From Pseudomonas sp. SLFW (GTDB lineage Bacteria; Pseudomonadota; Gammaproteobacteria; Pseudomonadales; Pseudomonadaceae): a DNA stretch of 64,000 nt. Below, piece by piece: positions 18,486 to 27,573 of this stretch. The translations under genes and the position numbers were made by a program. A model generated the notes under the pieces. The model had not been told where the DNA came from and ran no database searches. It saw only the letters and a list, made by a program, of their open reading frames with translations. The number at the start of each line of letters is the position of its first letter. Within the stretch, counting starts at the first letter, position 1. The DNA is taken from contig NZ_JAAAKW010000009.1 of NCBI RefSeq assembly GCF_009905615.1, positions 186,001 to 250,000 on the forward strand, read 5' to 3'.

Positions 18486-19219
18486 GCCGAACCCGCCAGG
18501 TCGCGAGCGATGCCGTTCACTTGGGTCACGGCGTGTTCGGGCGGGAGGTGCGTGGGCATTTGCAGGACGGGAACGAGTATCGCCGCCAGTTCCTGGCCGC
18601 GAGCAGGGGAAAGGTCATGCTGTCGTTCAGCAAAGGACAGCACCGCCCGCTGTTCTTCAAGTGTCAGGATCAAGGGCGCGGCGACGGCGGTAACGTCGGG
18701 CAGTGAGGGACGGGAAATCGACGCGTCGCGGTAAATGACCAGCGTACCTGCCGCCAGATCACCGAGCCGTTTGAAGAGGGGATGCTGAAGGCAGGCGAAC
18801 GCGCCCACGCTGTAGCCGAAGGGCAGCATGTCGACGAATCGCAACAGATTACGCAGCAGCGAAGCAGACCAACCGACCGGCGTGCCGTCATCGTGGACCA
18901 CGCGCAGCCCCATGAGCTGTTTGCCAGGCGTGCGGCCTTGGTGCAGGACTTCGAACAGCACCATGTACCACCAATTGATGAGAAACAGCGCCAGCACGAA
19001 CAGCCCGGTGCCGAACTCCCCGAAGGCGTCGAGCAAGAAAAACAGCCCCACCAGCAGGACGCCGCGAATCAGCAGGTCAAACGCGAACGCAAGTGACCGC
19101 GACAGCAGCCCAGCCGGTCTCAACACCAGGTCGATGCCTTCCGGGGTTTCGAGGCGGATGCGGGTGTCCAGTGGAGCAGGCTGCGCAGCATTCCTTGGCC
19201 AAGCGTGCGAAGAGGACAT
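18482..19219 (-). CDS. RDD-family membrane protein, first gene of the MoxR operon
   Basis: This 245-residue protein has an RDD domain at about 25-170. It includes RSLAFAFDLLIRG (the Arg-Asp motif), further membrane segments FLINWWYMVLFEVLHQGRTPGKQLMGLRV and the conserved RNLLRFVDMLPFGYSVG. The C-terminal third is cytoplasmic and not recognised. RDD proteins are small transporter-like membrane proteins; some have been linked to Na+/H+ exchange, which cannot be inferred here. It overlaps the SpoIIM gene by ATGA. The ribosome site before ATG 19219 is weak, so the start is less certain. Confidence 0.85.
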   Translation of the reverse strand: MSSSHAWPRNAAQPAPLDTRIRLETPEGIDLVLRPAGLLSRSLAFAFDLLIRGVLLVGLFFLLDAFGEFGTGLFVLALFLINWWYMVLFEVLHQGRTPGKQLMGLRVVHDDGTPVGWSASLLRNLLRFVDMLPFGYSVGAFACLQHPLFKRLGDLAAGTLVIYRDASISRPSLPDVTAVAAPLILTLEEQRAVLSFAERQHDLSPARGQELAAILVPVLQMPTHLPPEHAVTQVNGIARDLAGSA

Positions 19220-19402
19220 TGTCGGTGGGGGTACGCCAGAAAATAAAGCCTGATGCTAGCCAGCACGGCAGTCCTAAGCAACCGGATGATTCGGAAGCAT
19301 CGTGTGGGAAATGTCTTTAAACACTTCTGACCGGCCTTAGGGTGGGCAGGGCGTGGAAGTCGATCTGGTAGACTTCGCCGGTCTTCTGCTCAGGATCAGC
19401 CC

Positions 19403-20833
19403 GTGACTTCCAGCATTTTCTGGTACGACTACGAAACCACCGGCATCAATCCGCGCAACGACCGGCCGCTCCAGGTGGCGGGGATTCGCACGGACGATCA
19501 ACTCAACGAGATATCCGAGCCGGTCAATCTTTACTGTCAGCCCAGCGATGACATCCTTCCGCACCCGGCTGCATGTCTGGTCACGGGCATCACACCGGCG
19601 CGTCTGGCGGAAAAGGGTTTGTGTGAGGCCGACTTCATGACCCGCGTGCATGCCGAACTGTCGCTGCCGGGTACGTGCGGTGCTGGCTATAACACCTTGC
19701 GGTTCGACGACGAAATGACGCGCTACAGCCTGTACCGTAACTTTTTCGACCCCTATGGTCGGGAGTGGCAGGGGGGCAATAGCCGTTGGGATCTGATCGA
19801 TGTCGTGCGCACGGCCTATGCGTTGCGTCCGGAGGGCATTGTCTGGCCGGAAGAGGAAGGACGCGTCACGCTCAAACTTGAGCGGCTGACCGCTGCAAAT
19901 GGTATCGACCACGGGCAGGCTCACGACGCGCTTTCCGATGTTCGTGCCACTATTGCATTGGCGCGGCTCATCCGTGACAAGCAACCCAAGCTTTACGACT
20001 ATCTTTTTCAGTTGCGCAGTAAACACAAGGTCCAGGAGCAGGTTCGTTTGCTGCAACCGCTGGTGCATATATCGGGACGTTTTTCGGCGGCGCGTAGTTA
20101 CCTGGGTGTAGTGCTCCCGTTGGCGTGGCACCCCACCAACCGCAACGCGCTGATTGTCTGTGACCTGTTTCATGATCACCGCCCGTTACTGGACGAAGAC
20201 GCACAGACCTTGCGCCAGCGTTTATATACCCGTCGCGAGGATTTACTGGAGGGGCAATTTCCGGTTCCCCTTAAACTACTGCATATAAACAAATGCCCGG
20301 TAGTCGCGCCATTGAGTGTCTTGCGTGAGGAAGACCGTCAGCGCCTGCACATCGATCTGAGCGTCTACAAAGAGCGCGTTCATCAGCTGAACGAAGGTCA
20401 GGCGATCTGGCTGGAAAAGTTGAAAGAGGTTTATGCCAGTGATGATTTCGCTGTCAGCGAAGACCCGGAACAACAGTTATATGATGGATTTATTAACGAC
20501 AGGGATCGCCGTCTTTGTGAACAGGTTCGCATGGCAGAGCCACAACAACTAGCGAGCGACCCGTGGCCCTTCGATGATCCGCGACTTCCCGAGTTGTTAT
20601 TTCGCTACCGGGCTCGCAACTTTGCTGAAACCCTGACGGTCACCGAACAGCAGCGCTGGCTGGGGTTTTGCCAGGAGCGTCTCATCAATCCCCAGGCAGG
20701 GGCGCCCAATACCCTGAAAGCCTTTACCAAGGCGTTGATAGAGCTGTCGTTGAAAGCATCGCCGGAGCAGCTCAAGGTGCTGTCCGAGTGGCAGGATTAT
20801 TCGATACAACTCAAGCACCGCTTGGGCATCTGA
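19403..20833 (+). CDS. sbcB: Exodeoxyribonuclease I
   Basis: This 476-residue 3'-5' single-strand DNA exonuclease acts in recombination and mismatch repair. It starts at GTG 19403 with AGGAT 8 nt before it. The DEDD catalytic motifs are visible: Asp9-Glu11 in WYDYETTGI, the second Asp in AGYNTLRFDDEM, and HDALSDVRATI with His and Asp. The SH3-like and helical C-terminal domains (LYDYLFQLR, HISGRFSA, NKCPVVAPLSVL) match ExoI. Its order with mvaT and purU equals that in P. aeruginosa (PA4316-PA4314). Confidence 0.96.
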   Translation: MTSSIFWYDYETTGINPRNDRPLQVAGIRTDDQLNEISEPVNLYCQPSDDILPHPAACLVTGITPARLAEKGLCEADFMTRVHAELSLPGTCGAGYNTLRFDDEMTRYSLYRNFFDPYGREWQGGNSRWDLIDVVRTAYALRPEGIVWPEEEGRVTLKLERLTAANGIDHGQAHDALSDVRATIALARLIRDKQPKLYDYLFQLRSKHKVQEQVRLLQPLVHISGRFSAARSYLGVVLPLAWHPTNRNALIVCDLFHDHRPLLDEDAQTLRQRLYTRREDLLEGQFPVPLKLLHINKCPVVAPLSVLREEDRQRLHIDLSVYKERVHQLNEGQAIWLEKLKEVYASDDFAVSEDPEQQLYDGFINDRDRRLCEQVRMAEPQQLASDPWPFDDPRLPELLFRYRARNFAETLTVTEQQRWLGFCQERLINPQAGAPNTLKAFTKALIELSLKASPEQLKVLSEWQDYSIQLKHRLGI

Positions 20834-20863
20834 GTGCGCGGTTGAGATAAAAAACCTGCCATA

Positions 20864-20891
20864 AAAAACGCCAGCTTTCGCTGGCGTTTTT
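20864..20891. terminator. Bidirectional terminator between sbcB and mvaT
   Basis: AAAAAACGCCAGC, loop TTTC, GCTGGCGTTTTT form a compact GC-rich hairpin with A and T runs on both sides, serving both convergent genes. Confidence 0.93.
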
Positions 20892-20935
20892 GGGTCGCAC
20901 ATCACTGCACAACGGCTGTTGCAATACGCGAGCTA

Positions 20936-21316
20936 TTAGCCCAGCAGAGTTGCCCAGCTTTCAACCTCGTCACCGCCCCACTTGGCTTTCCACTCTTTCA
21001 GCGTCTTGTGGTTGCCACCTTTGGTTTCGATGATTTCGCCGTTATGCGGGTTCTTGTATTGCTTGACCTTGCGCGCACGCTTGGTGCCGGTAGTTTTGAC
21101 TGCGGCGCCGCCACGTGAGGCTTTCAACTTGGAATCTGGATCCAGCAACGCGATGATGTCGCGCAGGGATTTTTGATATTCGCCCATCAGGGTGCGCAGT
21201 TTGCCTTCGAACTCAAGTTCCTTTTGCAGTTTGTCGTCCTGTTGCAGATTTTGCAGACGAGCTTGCAGTTCTTTGATGGCTTCTTCTGTTGCGCGGTATT
21301 CGTTGATCAGGGACAT
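20936..21316 (-). CDS. mvaT: H-NS-like global silencer MvaT
   Basis: This 126-residue nucleoid protein binds AT-rich DNA in the minor groove, silences foreign and virulence genes and forms higher-order filaments. The start at 21316 (MSLINEYRATEEAIKEL) is the family start; the frame is open further upstream but without homology. Residues 1-65 are a coiled-coil oligomerisation region. The C-terminal DNA-binding part has KQYKNPHNGEIIETKGGNHK and LKEWKAKWGGDEVESWATLLG. It is likely autoregulated through the AT-rich upstream spacer, and would be expected to silence AT-rich accessory promoters such as that of the RHS locus (inference). Confidence 0.95.
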   Translation of the reverse strand: MSLINEYRATEEAIKELQARLQNLQQDDKLQKELEFEGKLRTLMGEYQKSLRDIIALLDPDSKLKASRGGAAVKTTGTKRARKVKQYKNPHNGEIIETKGGNHKTLKEWKAKWGGDEVESWATLLG

Positions 21317-21667
21317 GAGGGCTACCTGTGTGGTGATGGGCAGGGTGTAATGACGCAATAATAGTCACAGTATTTGCGCAAGTAAACATTTAAGAAATGT
21401 TTTATCTGTCGCATTCTGAAATAGCCCACTCACATGCAGGCGACCATCAAACAAGTGTCGTGGAGAGGTAGCGTAAAATACCGGGGCTATTTAGTAGGTT
21501 TATTGACGCCGAGTTTCGTGTCGGGCTGTGCAGCGCAGGAACAGCTACCCATTACCGCTGATCGGCATGGGTTTCGGGGGCTGTGAAATCAGTGCAAGGA
21601 GGCTGCTGCACAGCGGGCGGGTAATCGCTAGAATAGCCGCCTTTGCGAAGTTCTGGAGTTTCCCCTC
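21317..21667. other. Divergent mvaT-purU spacer
   Basis: These 351 nt hold the divergent promoters. The left half (about 21355-21420, aataatagtcacag and taaacatttaagaaatg) is AT-rich and suits mvaT transcription and autorepression. I see no RNA gene or small coding sequence. Confidence 0.45.
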
Positions 21668-22519
21668 ATGCGCACTTTTCGTCTGGTGATTGCTTGCCCG
21701 GACCGTGTCGGTATCGTTGCCAAAGTCAGTAACTTTCTGGCGACCTACAACGGCTGGATTACCGAAGCAAGTCATCACTCTGACAACCTCAGCGGCTGGT
21801 TTTTCATGCGCCATGAAATCCGTGCCGATACCTTGCCGTTCGATCTGGAAGGTTTCCGTGAAGCGTTCACGCCTATCGCCGAAGAATTTGGCATGGACTG
21901 GCGCATCACCGATTCGGACCAAAAGAAGCGCGTCGTACTCATGGCGAGCCGTGAATCCCATTGCCTGGCCGACCTGCTGCACCGTTGGCACAGCGACGAA
22001 CTGGACTGCGAGATCGCCTGCGTGATCTCCAACCATCAGGACCTGCGCAGCATGGTCGAGTGGCACGACATCCCTTATTACCACGTGCCAGTGGACCCAA
22101 AAGACAAGGAGCCAGCGTTCGCCGAAGTTTCGCGTCTGGTCAAACAGCACGACGCCGATGTCGTGGTCCTGGCGCGCTACATGCAGATTCTGCCGCCGCA
22201 ACTGTGCCGCGAGTATGCGCATCAGGTGATTAACATTCATCACAGCTTCCTGCCATCGTTCGTGGGCGCCAAGCCTTATCACCAGGCATCGCTGCGCGGT
22301 GTGAAGCTGATTGGTGCGACGTGCCACTATGTGACCGAAGAGCTGGACGCGGGCCCGATCATCGAGCAGGACGTCGTGCGTGTCACCCACCGCGACAGCA
22401 TCGAGAACATGGTGCGTTTCGGCCGTGACGTGGAAAAGATGGTGTTGGCCCGCGGCTTGCGCGCTCACCTGGAAGACCGCGTGCTGGTGCACGACAACAA
22501 GACTGTGGTGTTTGACTAA
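21668..22519 (+). CDS. purU: Formyltetrahydrofolate deformylase
   Basis: This 283-residue enzyme hydrolyses 10-formyl-tetrahydrofolate to formate and THF, balancing one-carbon pools. Residues 1-80 are an ACT regulatory domain (RLVIACPDRVGIVAKVSNFLA), which responds to Gly/Met in E. coli PurU. The C-terminal formyltransferase-like domain has catalytic Asn189, His191 (INIHHSFLPSF) and Asp227 (ELDAGPIIEQD). It is the PurU1 type by position beside mvaT. A REPIN lies directly downstream. Confidence 0.96.
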   Translation: MRTFRLVIACPDRVGIVAKVSNFLATYNGWITEASHHSDNLSGWFFMRHEIRADTLPFDLEGFREAFTPIAEEFGMDWRITDSDQKKRVVLMASRESHCLADLLHRWHSDELDCEIACVISNHQDLRSMVEWHDIPYYHVPVDPKDKEPAFAEVSRLVKQHDADVVVLARYMQILPPQLCREYAHQVINIHHSFLPSFVGAKPYHQASLRGVKLIGATCHYVTEELDAGPIIEQDVVRVTHRDSIENMVRFGRDVEKMVLARGLRAHLEDRVLVHDNKTVVFD

Positions 22520-22535
22520 ACTCGAACGGCGCTAC

Positions 22536-22628
22536 TCTGTGAGGGAGCGAAATCATTCGCGAGGAGTCTGCCAGGGCGATACATCTCTATCGTCTGGAAG
22601 ATTTTTCGCGATGAATTCGCCCCCACAG
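22536..22628. repeat. REPIN (inverted pair of REP sequences)
   Basis: One REP (22536-22562, CTGTGAGGGAGCG then AATCATTCGCGA) faces a second in inverse orientation (22605-22628, TTCGCGATGAATTCGCCCCC). A 42-nt spacer lies between them. This is the Pseudomonas REP class mobilised by RAYT transposases. It lies just after purU. Confidence 0.85.
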
Positions 22629-22661
22629 AATCCATCCCCCGAACCCTGAAGGGTTGCTGCA

Positions 22662-22847
22662 ATGGTCAATCCACTCGACAAAGCCACCTCCAAAGCCCCA
22701 CCGACGCTTGGCGAAGGCTGCCTCAGTCGCTATGACCCCGACGCCTTGTCGCCTGATGACGGCACCGAGTTCGAGGGCGCTGAGCAACTCTGGGAGCAGG
22801 TCAAGCCCGACGCCGAAGACGAATCAAGGCGTCTTGATCCGCAATAG
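22662..22847 (+). CDS. Small acidic protein of unknown function
   Basis: This encodes 61 residues (MVNPLDKATSKAPPTLGEG then acidic CLSRYDPDALSPDDGTEFEG), with GAAGGG 8 nt before ATG 22662. It is proline- and Asp/Glu-rich, has no membrane segment and is probably disordered. Its last 24 nt overlap the end of the convergent YbhN-like gene. The good ribosome site and non-random amino-acid composition support it, but I cannot place it in a family. Confidence 0.5.
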   Translation: MVNPLDKATSKAPPTLGEGCLSRYDPDALSPDDGTEFEGAEQLWEQVKPDAEDESRRLDPQ

Positions 22848-23819
22848 TTTCATGAGCAACGGCTTGCCGACCATCAGCAAGAAAACCGGACCGCCTGCGA
22901 CGAGATAAAAGTAATAGGTCACGATTCGCCAGATCAGAATCGCCGCTGCTGCGGTCGATTTTCCCACCATGGGCGCTAACAACGCCGCTGACGTTAATTC
23001 CGCCGCCCCGGCGCCACCCGGCGAGAGGCTGAATTGCCCCGCGCTCAACGACAGCATCTGGACCAGAAACGTCCAGGCCCAGTCGATGTCCACGCCGAGC
23101 CCGAGCAACGCCAGGTACAGCACGCTATAGCGCAATCCCCAATGCACGCACGTCAGCAGGAATACCTTGAACAGCACGCGATGAGGCATCTTCCAGGTTT
23201 CGGCCAGCGCGTCGCGAAAATGCAGAAGCTTGCGGGCCCAACGGATGCGCGAAGCGTTCTTGCGTTTGAGGCGCTTGAGCAATCTGCCGTTGAACAAAAT
23301 GATCCGGCGGTGATATCGAGCGAATCCTGCACAGACACACAGCCCGGCCCCGATCAGCAGGGCGCTGGCGATGAGCATCCATTCCAGGTTTTCACTGAGT
23401 TTGTGGAACACCGCATAGATGAGGATGCCGATCAGGGCGAGCAGAAAAAACACCAGGTCATTGAGCTGGTCGGTGGCAAAGGCTGCCGTACTTTTGGCCG
23501 GGCCAATGCCGCAGCGTGACAGCAACGCTACGAGGGTGAGCGGTGCGCCGCTGCCACCCGGCGTGGCGCTGTAGGCGAATTCGGTGGCCATGACCACGCC
23601 CAGACTCTTGCGCATCCCCAACCCGTTGGCGCTCTCGCCGAGCAACAAACGTAAGCGCATGGTGTTCGCGCACCAACCCACCAGCACCATGCCGAACATC
23701 GCCAGAAACAGAGGGAGCGGGAAGTTGCGCAAGCGATGGAACATGTCCATGCCGCCCATGAACAGCGGAATCAGCAGGGCGAGGACCAGCACGGCTGCCA
23801 GCCAAAAGAGTCGCTTCAC
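22824..23819 (-). CDS. YbhN/LPG-synthase-TM family membrane protein
   Basis: This 331-residue inner-membrane protein has about eight hydrophobic segments. It carries the family motifs EFAYSATPGGSGAPLTLVAL and LSAGQFSLSPGGAGAAELTSAALL, the flippase-like domain of lysylphosphatidylglycerol synthases (AglD/YbhN, UPF0104). No C-terminal aminoacyl-transfer domain is present, so it cannot synthesise lysyl-PG itself. A lipid-translocating or lipid-binding role is an inference. It starts at ATG 23819 and is divergent from the HerA-like gene. Confidence 0.87.
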   Translation of the reverse strand: MKRLFWLAAVLVLALLIPLFMGGMDMFHRLRNFPLPLFLAMFGMVLVGWCANTMRLRLLLGESANGLGMRKSLGVVMATEFAYSATPGGSGAPLTLVALLSRCGIGPAKSTAAFATDQLNDLVFFLLALIGILIYAVFHKLSENLEWMLIASALLIGAGLCVCAGFARYHRRIILFNGRLLKRLKRKNASRIRWARKLLHFRDALAETWKMPHRVLFKVFLLTCVHWGLRYSVLYLALLGLGVDIDWAWTFLVQMLSLSAGQFSLSPGGAGAAELTSAALLAPMVGKSTAAAAILIWRIVTYYFYLVAGGPVFLLMVGKPLLMKLLRIKTP

Positions 23820-24105
23820 GCGCAGAACCTGCCGGAGCGTCGCACAAAATGGCTGCGCAAAAGGGACAGCCTAAGAGCGCGCGCCTTGGCGTCGGGTCGG
23901 GCTGCATTGAGCATCTTGGGCGTATCCTCCATTTTTCGTCCTAGATTGACCGCTCGCACAGGCGGGTGTTCGGTGAGCACCGATGGCCTCGTTGGGTGAA
24001 CTAGAGTGAAGGGGCCGACTCGGGTTGGCAATCTTCGATGCAGAAGAGTCGAGTGCGTCGCCTCGGTTTCTCTGCACATAAACAATGCGATCTCTGGGTG
24101 AAGAC

Positions 24106-25596
24106 ATGCCGGATTCTCAAGACATTCTTATCGGCGCCGGGCTGGACGGTCAGCCCATTGGGCAGGCGTTGCGTCTGGCCAATCGTCATGGGCTGGTGGC
24201 GGGCGCGACGGGCACCGGGAAGACCGTGACGTTGCAGCGCTTGGCAGAAGCGTTCAGTGATGCGGGCGTGGCCGTGTTCGCGGCCGATATCAAAGGCGAC
24301 CTGTGCGGCCTGGGGGCGGCGGGCAATCCTCAGGGCAAGATCGCCGAACGCATCGCCGGTATGCCGTGGTTGAACCACTCACCTCGGGCATACCCCGTCA
24401 CGCTGTGGGATGTACAGGGGCAGTCGGGTCATCCTCTGCGCACGACGCTGTCGGAAATGGGCCCACTGCTGCTCGGAAGTCTGCTTGAGCTGACTGACAG
24501 CCAGCAATCGGCCCTGTACGCAGCGTTCAAGGTGGCTGACAGAGAGGGCTTGTTGCTCCTGGATATCAAAGACCTCAAGGCGCTGCTCAATTACCTGCGT
24601 GAACAACCGGCAGCGCTGGGCGAAGACAGTGCGCTGATGACCACCGGCTCCAGCCAGGCGCTGTTGCGTCGGTTGGCCGTGCTGGAACAACAGGGTGCCG
24701 AAGCTTTGTTCGGCGAGCCCGCTTTGCAATTGGAAGACATCCTGCAGCCAGCAAGTGATGGGCGAGGGCGCATTCATTTGCTGGACGCCAGCCGTTTGGT
24801 GCACGAGGCGCCAAAGGTGTACGCGACGTTTCTGTTATGGCTGCTGGCCGAATTGTTCGAGCAACTTCCGGAACGTGGCGATGCCGATAAGCCTTTGCTG
24901 GCCCTGTTTTTCGACGAGGCGCACTTGTTGTTCGCGGACACGCCCAAAGCCTTGCAAGACCGACTTGAGCAGGTGGTGCGGTTAATTCGCTCCAAAGGGG
25001 TGGGCGTGTATTTCGTCACACAGTCGCCGGGGGATCTGCCGGACACCATCCTGGCGCAGCTCGGTTTGCGCATTCAGCACGGCCTTCGAGCATTCACCAG
25101 CAAGGAGCAGAAATCCCTCAAGGCGGTGGCTGACGGGTTTCGACCCAATCCCGAGTTCGACGCGTTGACGGTGCTCACTGAACTGGGCATTGGCGAAGCG
25201 TTGGTCGGGACGTTGCAGGAAAAAGGCACGCCGGAGATCGTCAGACGGGTGCTGGTGGCGCCACCGCAATCGAGAATCGGCCCGTTGACCGAGTCGGAGC
25301 GGGCAGGGCTGATCGCTCAGTCGCCGCTGGCCGGACGCTATGACAAGCCAGTGGATCGTGAGTCTGCCTATGAGATGTTACTGGCCCGCAAGGGGCCTGC
25401 GGTCGATCCGGCGCATCCCGCTGCGACCGAGGAAAAGTCGGAAGGCGGATTTGCGGACATGGCGGGCGGGTTTCTGGGGGGATTGGCGGGGCAGGCGGTC
25501 AAGAGCGCGATGCGACAGGCTGCGAATCAGATCGGCCGGGAGTTGGTGCGCGGCTTGATGGGGTCGTTGCTGGGTGGAAGCAAGAAACGGCGTTAA
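24106..25596 (+). CDS. HerA-like DUF853 ATPase (YjgR family)
   Basis: This 496-residue P-loop ATPase has Walker A GATGTGKTVTL near residue 35, a DIKGDLCGLG segment and Walker B LLALFFDEAHLLF. An Arg-rich RLIRSKGVGVYFVTQSPGDLPD (sensor region) follows, and the C-terminal tail is glycine- and alanine-rich (GGFADMAGGFLGGLAGQAV). It belongs to the HerA/FtsK-like DUF853 family whose E. coli member YjgR has no firm function. I chose ATG 24106 behind GGTGAAG rather than the upstream ATG 24085, because MPDSQDILIGAG is a typical start. Confidence 0.9.
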   Translation: MPDSQDILIGAGLDGQPIGQALRLANRHGLVAGATGTGKTVTLQRLAEAFSDAGVAVFAADIKGDLCGLGAAGNPQGKIAERIAGMPWLNHSPRAYPVTLWDVQGQSGHPLRTTLSEMGPLLLGSLLELTDSQQSALYAAFKVADREGLLLLDIKDLKALLNYLREQPAALGEDSALMTTGSSQALLRRLAVLEQQGAEALFGEPALQLEDILQPASDGRGRIHLLDASRLVHEAPKVYATFLLWLLAELFEQLPERGDADKPLLALFFDEAHLLFADTPKALQDRLEQVVRLIRSKGVGVYFVTQSPGDLPDTILAQLGLRIQHGLRAFTSKEQKSLKAVADGFRPNPEFDALTVLTELGIGEALVGTLQEKGTPEIVRRVLVAPPQSRIGPLTESERAGLIAQSPLAGRYDKPVDRESAYEMLLARKGPAVDPAHPAATEEKSEGGFADMAGGFLGGLAGQAVKSAMRQAANQIGRELVRGLMGSLLGGSKKRR

Positions 25597-25619
25597 GCAT
25601 TTAGGTCACTGCAGAAAAC

Positions 25620-25648
25620 GAAATGCCCACTGTGGGAGTGGGCATTTT
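25620..25648. terminator. Bidirectional terminator between the HerA-like gene and pit
   Basis: GAAATGCCCACT, loop GTGGG, AGTGGGCATTTTC form a hairpin between two convergent genes. Confidence 0.88.
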
Positions 25649-25667
25649 CATTTCTATCAAGTCCTGG

Positions 25668-27140
25668 TCACGCCAGCGCCTTGGACGCTAGCCAGAACAG
25701 GCCCGCCGACAGCGCGACGGTGGCGGGCAGGGTCAGCACCCAAGCCAGCAGAATGTTGCGAACGGTGCCACCTTGCAGGCCGCTCTTGTTCGCCACCATG
25801 GTCCCGGCCACACCGGACGACAGAATGTGTGTAGTCGAGACGGGCAGACTGAACACGTTGGCCAGGGCAATGGCGCTGGAGGTGGTGATCTGAGCTGACA
25901 TGCCTTGGGCGTAAGTCATGCCCTGTTTGCCGATCTTCTCACCTATGGTCAGTACCACGCGTTTCCAGCCGACCATGGTGCCGATACCCAACGCCAGTGC
26001 CACGGCCAGAATCACCCAGAACGGGGCGTATTCCGTGGTGGTGGTCAGGTCCTTGCGCAGTTTTTCCAGATCGGATTTTTCACGGGCGTCGAGCGCTGGA
26101 AGTTTGCCGACCTTGCGCGCGGTGTCGTCAAGGCACAGCAGATAACGGCGGACTTCGATGCGGTGCTCAGGGGCCAGGCTGTGATAGTCGGTCACGCCTT
26201 TAAGGGTGTTCAGCAGCGCGTCGATGGTCGGCTCGGTTTGCTCCGGATTGCAGCTGAAGCGCTCCGGCAGATCGCCCGAGGTCGACTTGCCCAGTGCGAG
26301 GTACTCGCCCAGGGTCGCATTGTTGCGCTGATAGAACTGGCTCAGGTGCAAGGTGGCGTCGCGAGTGCGTTCGATCTGGTAAGTGGTCGTGCTCAGGTCC
26401 AGGACGAATTGGGCAGGGACGATACCGATCAGCACTAGCATGATCAGGCCGATGCCTTTCTGGCCGTCGTTGGAGCCGTGCACGAAGCTCACAGCCATGG
26501 CTGAAATCACCAATACCAGACGGTTCCAGAACGGCGGATGCTTTTTGTCATCGACGGTGCGGCGCTGTTCTGGCGTCTTGTGCATTTTCGACAACGGACG
26601 CCACGCTTTCAGACCGATCAGCACCAAGGCTGCGACGATGAAACCCATCAGCGGCGAGAACACCAGCGAGGCGCCAATGTCGATCGCCTTCTGCCAGTTA
26701 ACGCCTTCGCCCAGCGGGATGTGGTTGATCAGCGCGTTGGCCAGACCCACGCCGAGAATCGAGCCGATCAGCGTGTGGGAGCTGGATGCAGGAATACCGA
26801 AATACCAGGTTCCGAGGTTCCAGGTAATCGCCGCTGCCAGCAGCGAAAACACCATGGCCAGGCCATGGCCGGTGTTGACGTTGATCAGCAACTCAACCGG
26901 GAGCAGGTGGACGATGGCATAAGCCACGCCGACGCCGCCCAGAAGGACTCCGAGAAAGTTGAATACACCCGAGAAGAACACGGCCAGATGAGGCGGCATG
27001 GCCTTCGTGTAAATGACTGTCGCCACCGCGTTGGCGGTGTCGTGAAAGCCATTGATGAACTCGAAGGTGAGGACAAACGCCAGAGCGAGCAGCAGGCTCA
27101 CAATCACCCAGGCATCCAGTCCGCTGAATAAATCGATCAT
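25668..27140 (-). CDS. pit: Low-affinity inorganic phosphate transporter (PiT family)
   Basis: This 490-residue inner-membrane symporter takes up metal-phosphate with H+. The PiT signatures are doubled: FEFINGFHDTANAVATVIYT in the first half and SFVHGSNDGQKGIG in the second. About ten membrane segments are broken by a soluble loop (about 235-390, TYQIERTRDATLHLSQFYQ). The C-terminal block SSAIALANVFSLPVSTTHILSS mirrors GIPASSSHTLIGS, as expected for an inverted repeat. It corresponds to PA4292. Confidence 0.94.
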   Translation of the reverse strand: MIDLFSGLDAWVIVSLLLALAFVLTFEFINGFHDTANAVATVIYTKAMPPHLAVFFSGVFNFLGVLLGGVGVAYAIVHLLPVELLINVNTGHGLAMVFSLLAAAITWNLGTWYFGIPASSSHTLIGSILGVGLANALINHIPLGEGVNWQKAIDIGASLVFSPLMGFIVAALVLIGLKAWRPLSKMHKTPEQRRTVDDKKHPPFWNRLVLVISAMAVSFVHGSNDGQKGIGLIMLVLIGIVPAQFVLDLSTTTYQIERTRDATLHLSQFYQRNNATLGEYLALGKSTSGDLPERFSCNPEQTEPTIDALLNTLKGVTDYHSLAPEHRIEVRRYLLCLDDTARKVGKLPALDAREKSDLEKLRKDLTTTTEYAPFWVILAVALALGIGTMVGWKRVVLTIGEKIGKQGMTYAQGMSAQITTSSAIALANVFSLPVSTTHILSSGVAGTMVANKSGLQGGTVRNILLAWVLTLPATVALSAGLFWLASKALA

Positions 27141-27375
27141 GGAAGGTTTTCTGACCCGGTATTAAGGGGGCGGGATTATGACAGAAAAAAAACATATCGA
27201 TAGGCGCGCTGCCAACTGGTAGCAACCTGCAACGAAAATTCTGTCCAGCCACCCCCGTTGACTTCCTGTCAGGAAGCGAGATGCACGGCGCTCGCTACAA
27301 CCTAAGCCCAAACGGGGAACGATCAACTGGGTGCTCAGGCATCACCTCGTCAAGAAGCGTGCCCAAAGGAACGGT

Positions 27376-27573
27376 TCAAGGTTCTTCCTTGAGCTCGCTT
27401 TCCATCTTCTGAAGTTCTTGCTTGAACGCCTGATCAAGCAAGCTGGCGCGCTTGCGCCATGGCTTGCGTTCCGGCTCGGGTTGGGCGGCGTAAGTGGTCA
27501 CTTCACCACCGTATACTTCCTTGTAACGTTGTTCCTGGCGCTCTAGTTCTGCGCGCAGTTCATCTTTGGTCAC
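27376..27573 (-). CDS. Small charged protein of unknown function
   Basis: This encodes 65 residues from GTG 27573, with AGGTAA 6 nt before it. A TTG 21 nt upstream is also in frame. The protein is rich in Glu, Lys, Arg and Gln (DELRAELERQEQRYKEVYGG ... LDQAFKQELQKMESELKEEP) and likely forms helices or a coiled coil. It has no signal or membrane segment. It lies 235 nt upstream of pit on the same strand and may be transcribed with it. I do not recognise a family. Confidence 0.6.
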   Translation of the reverse strand: MTKDELRAELERQEQRYKEVYGGEVTTYAAQPEPERKPWRKRASLLDQAFKQELQKMESELKEEP

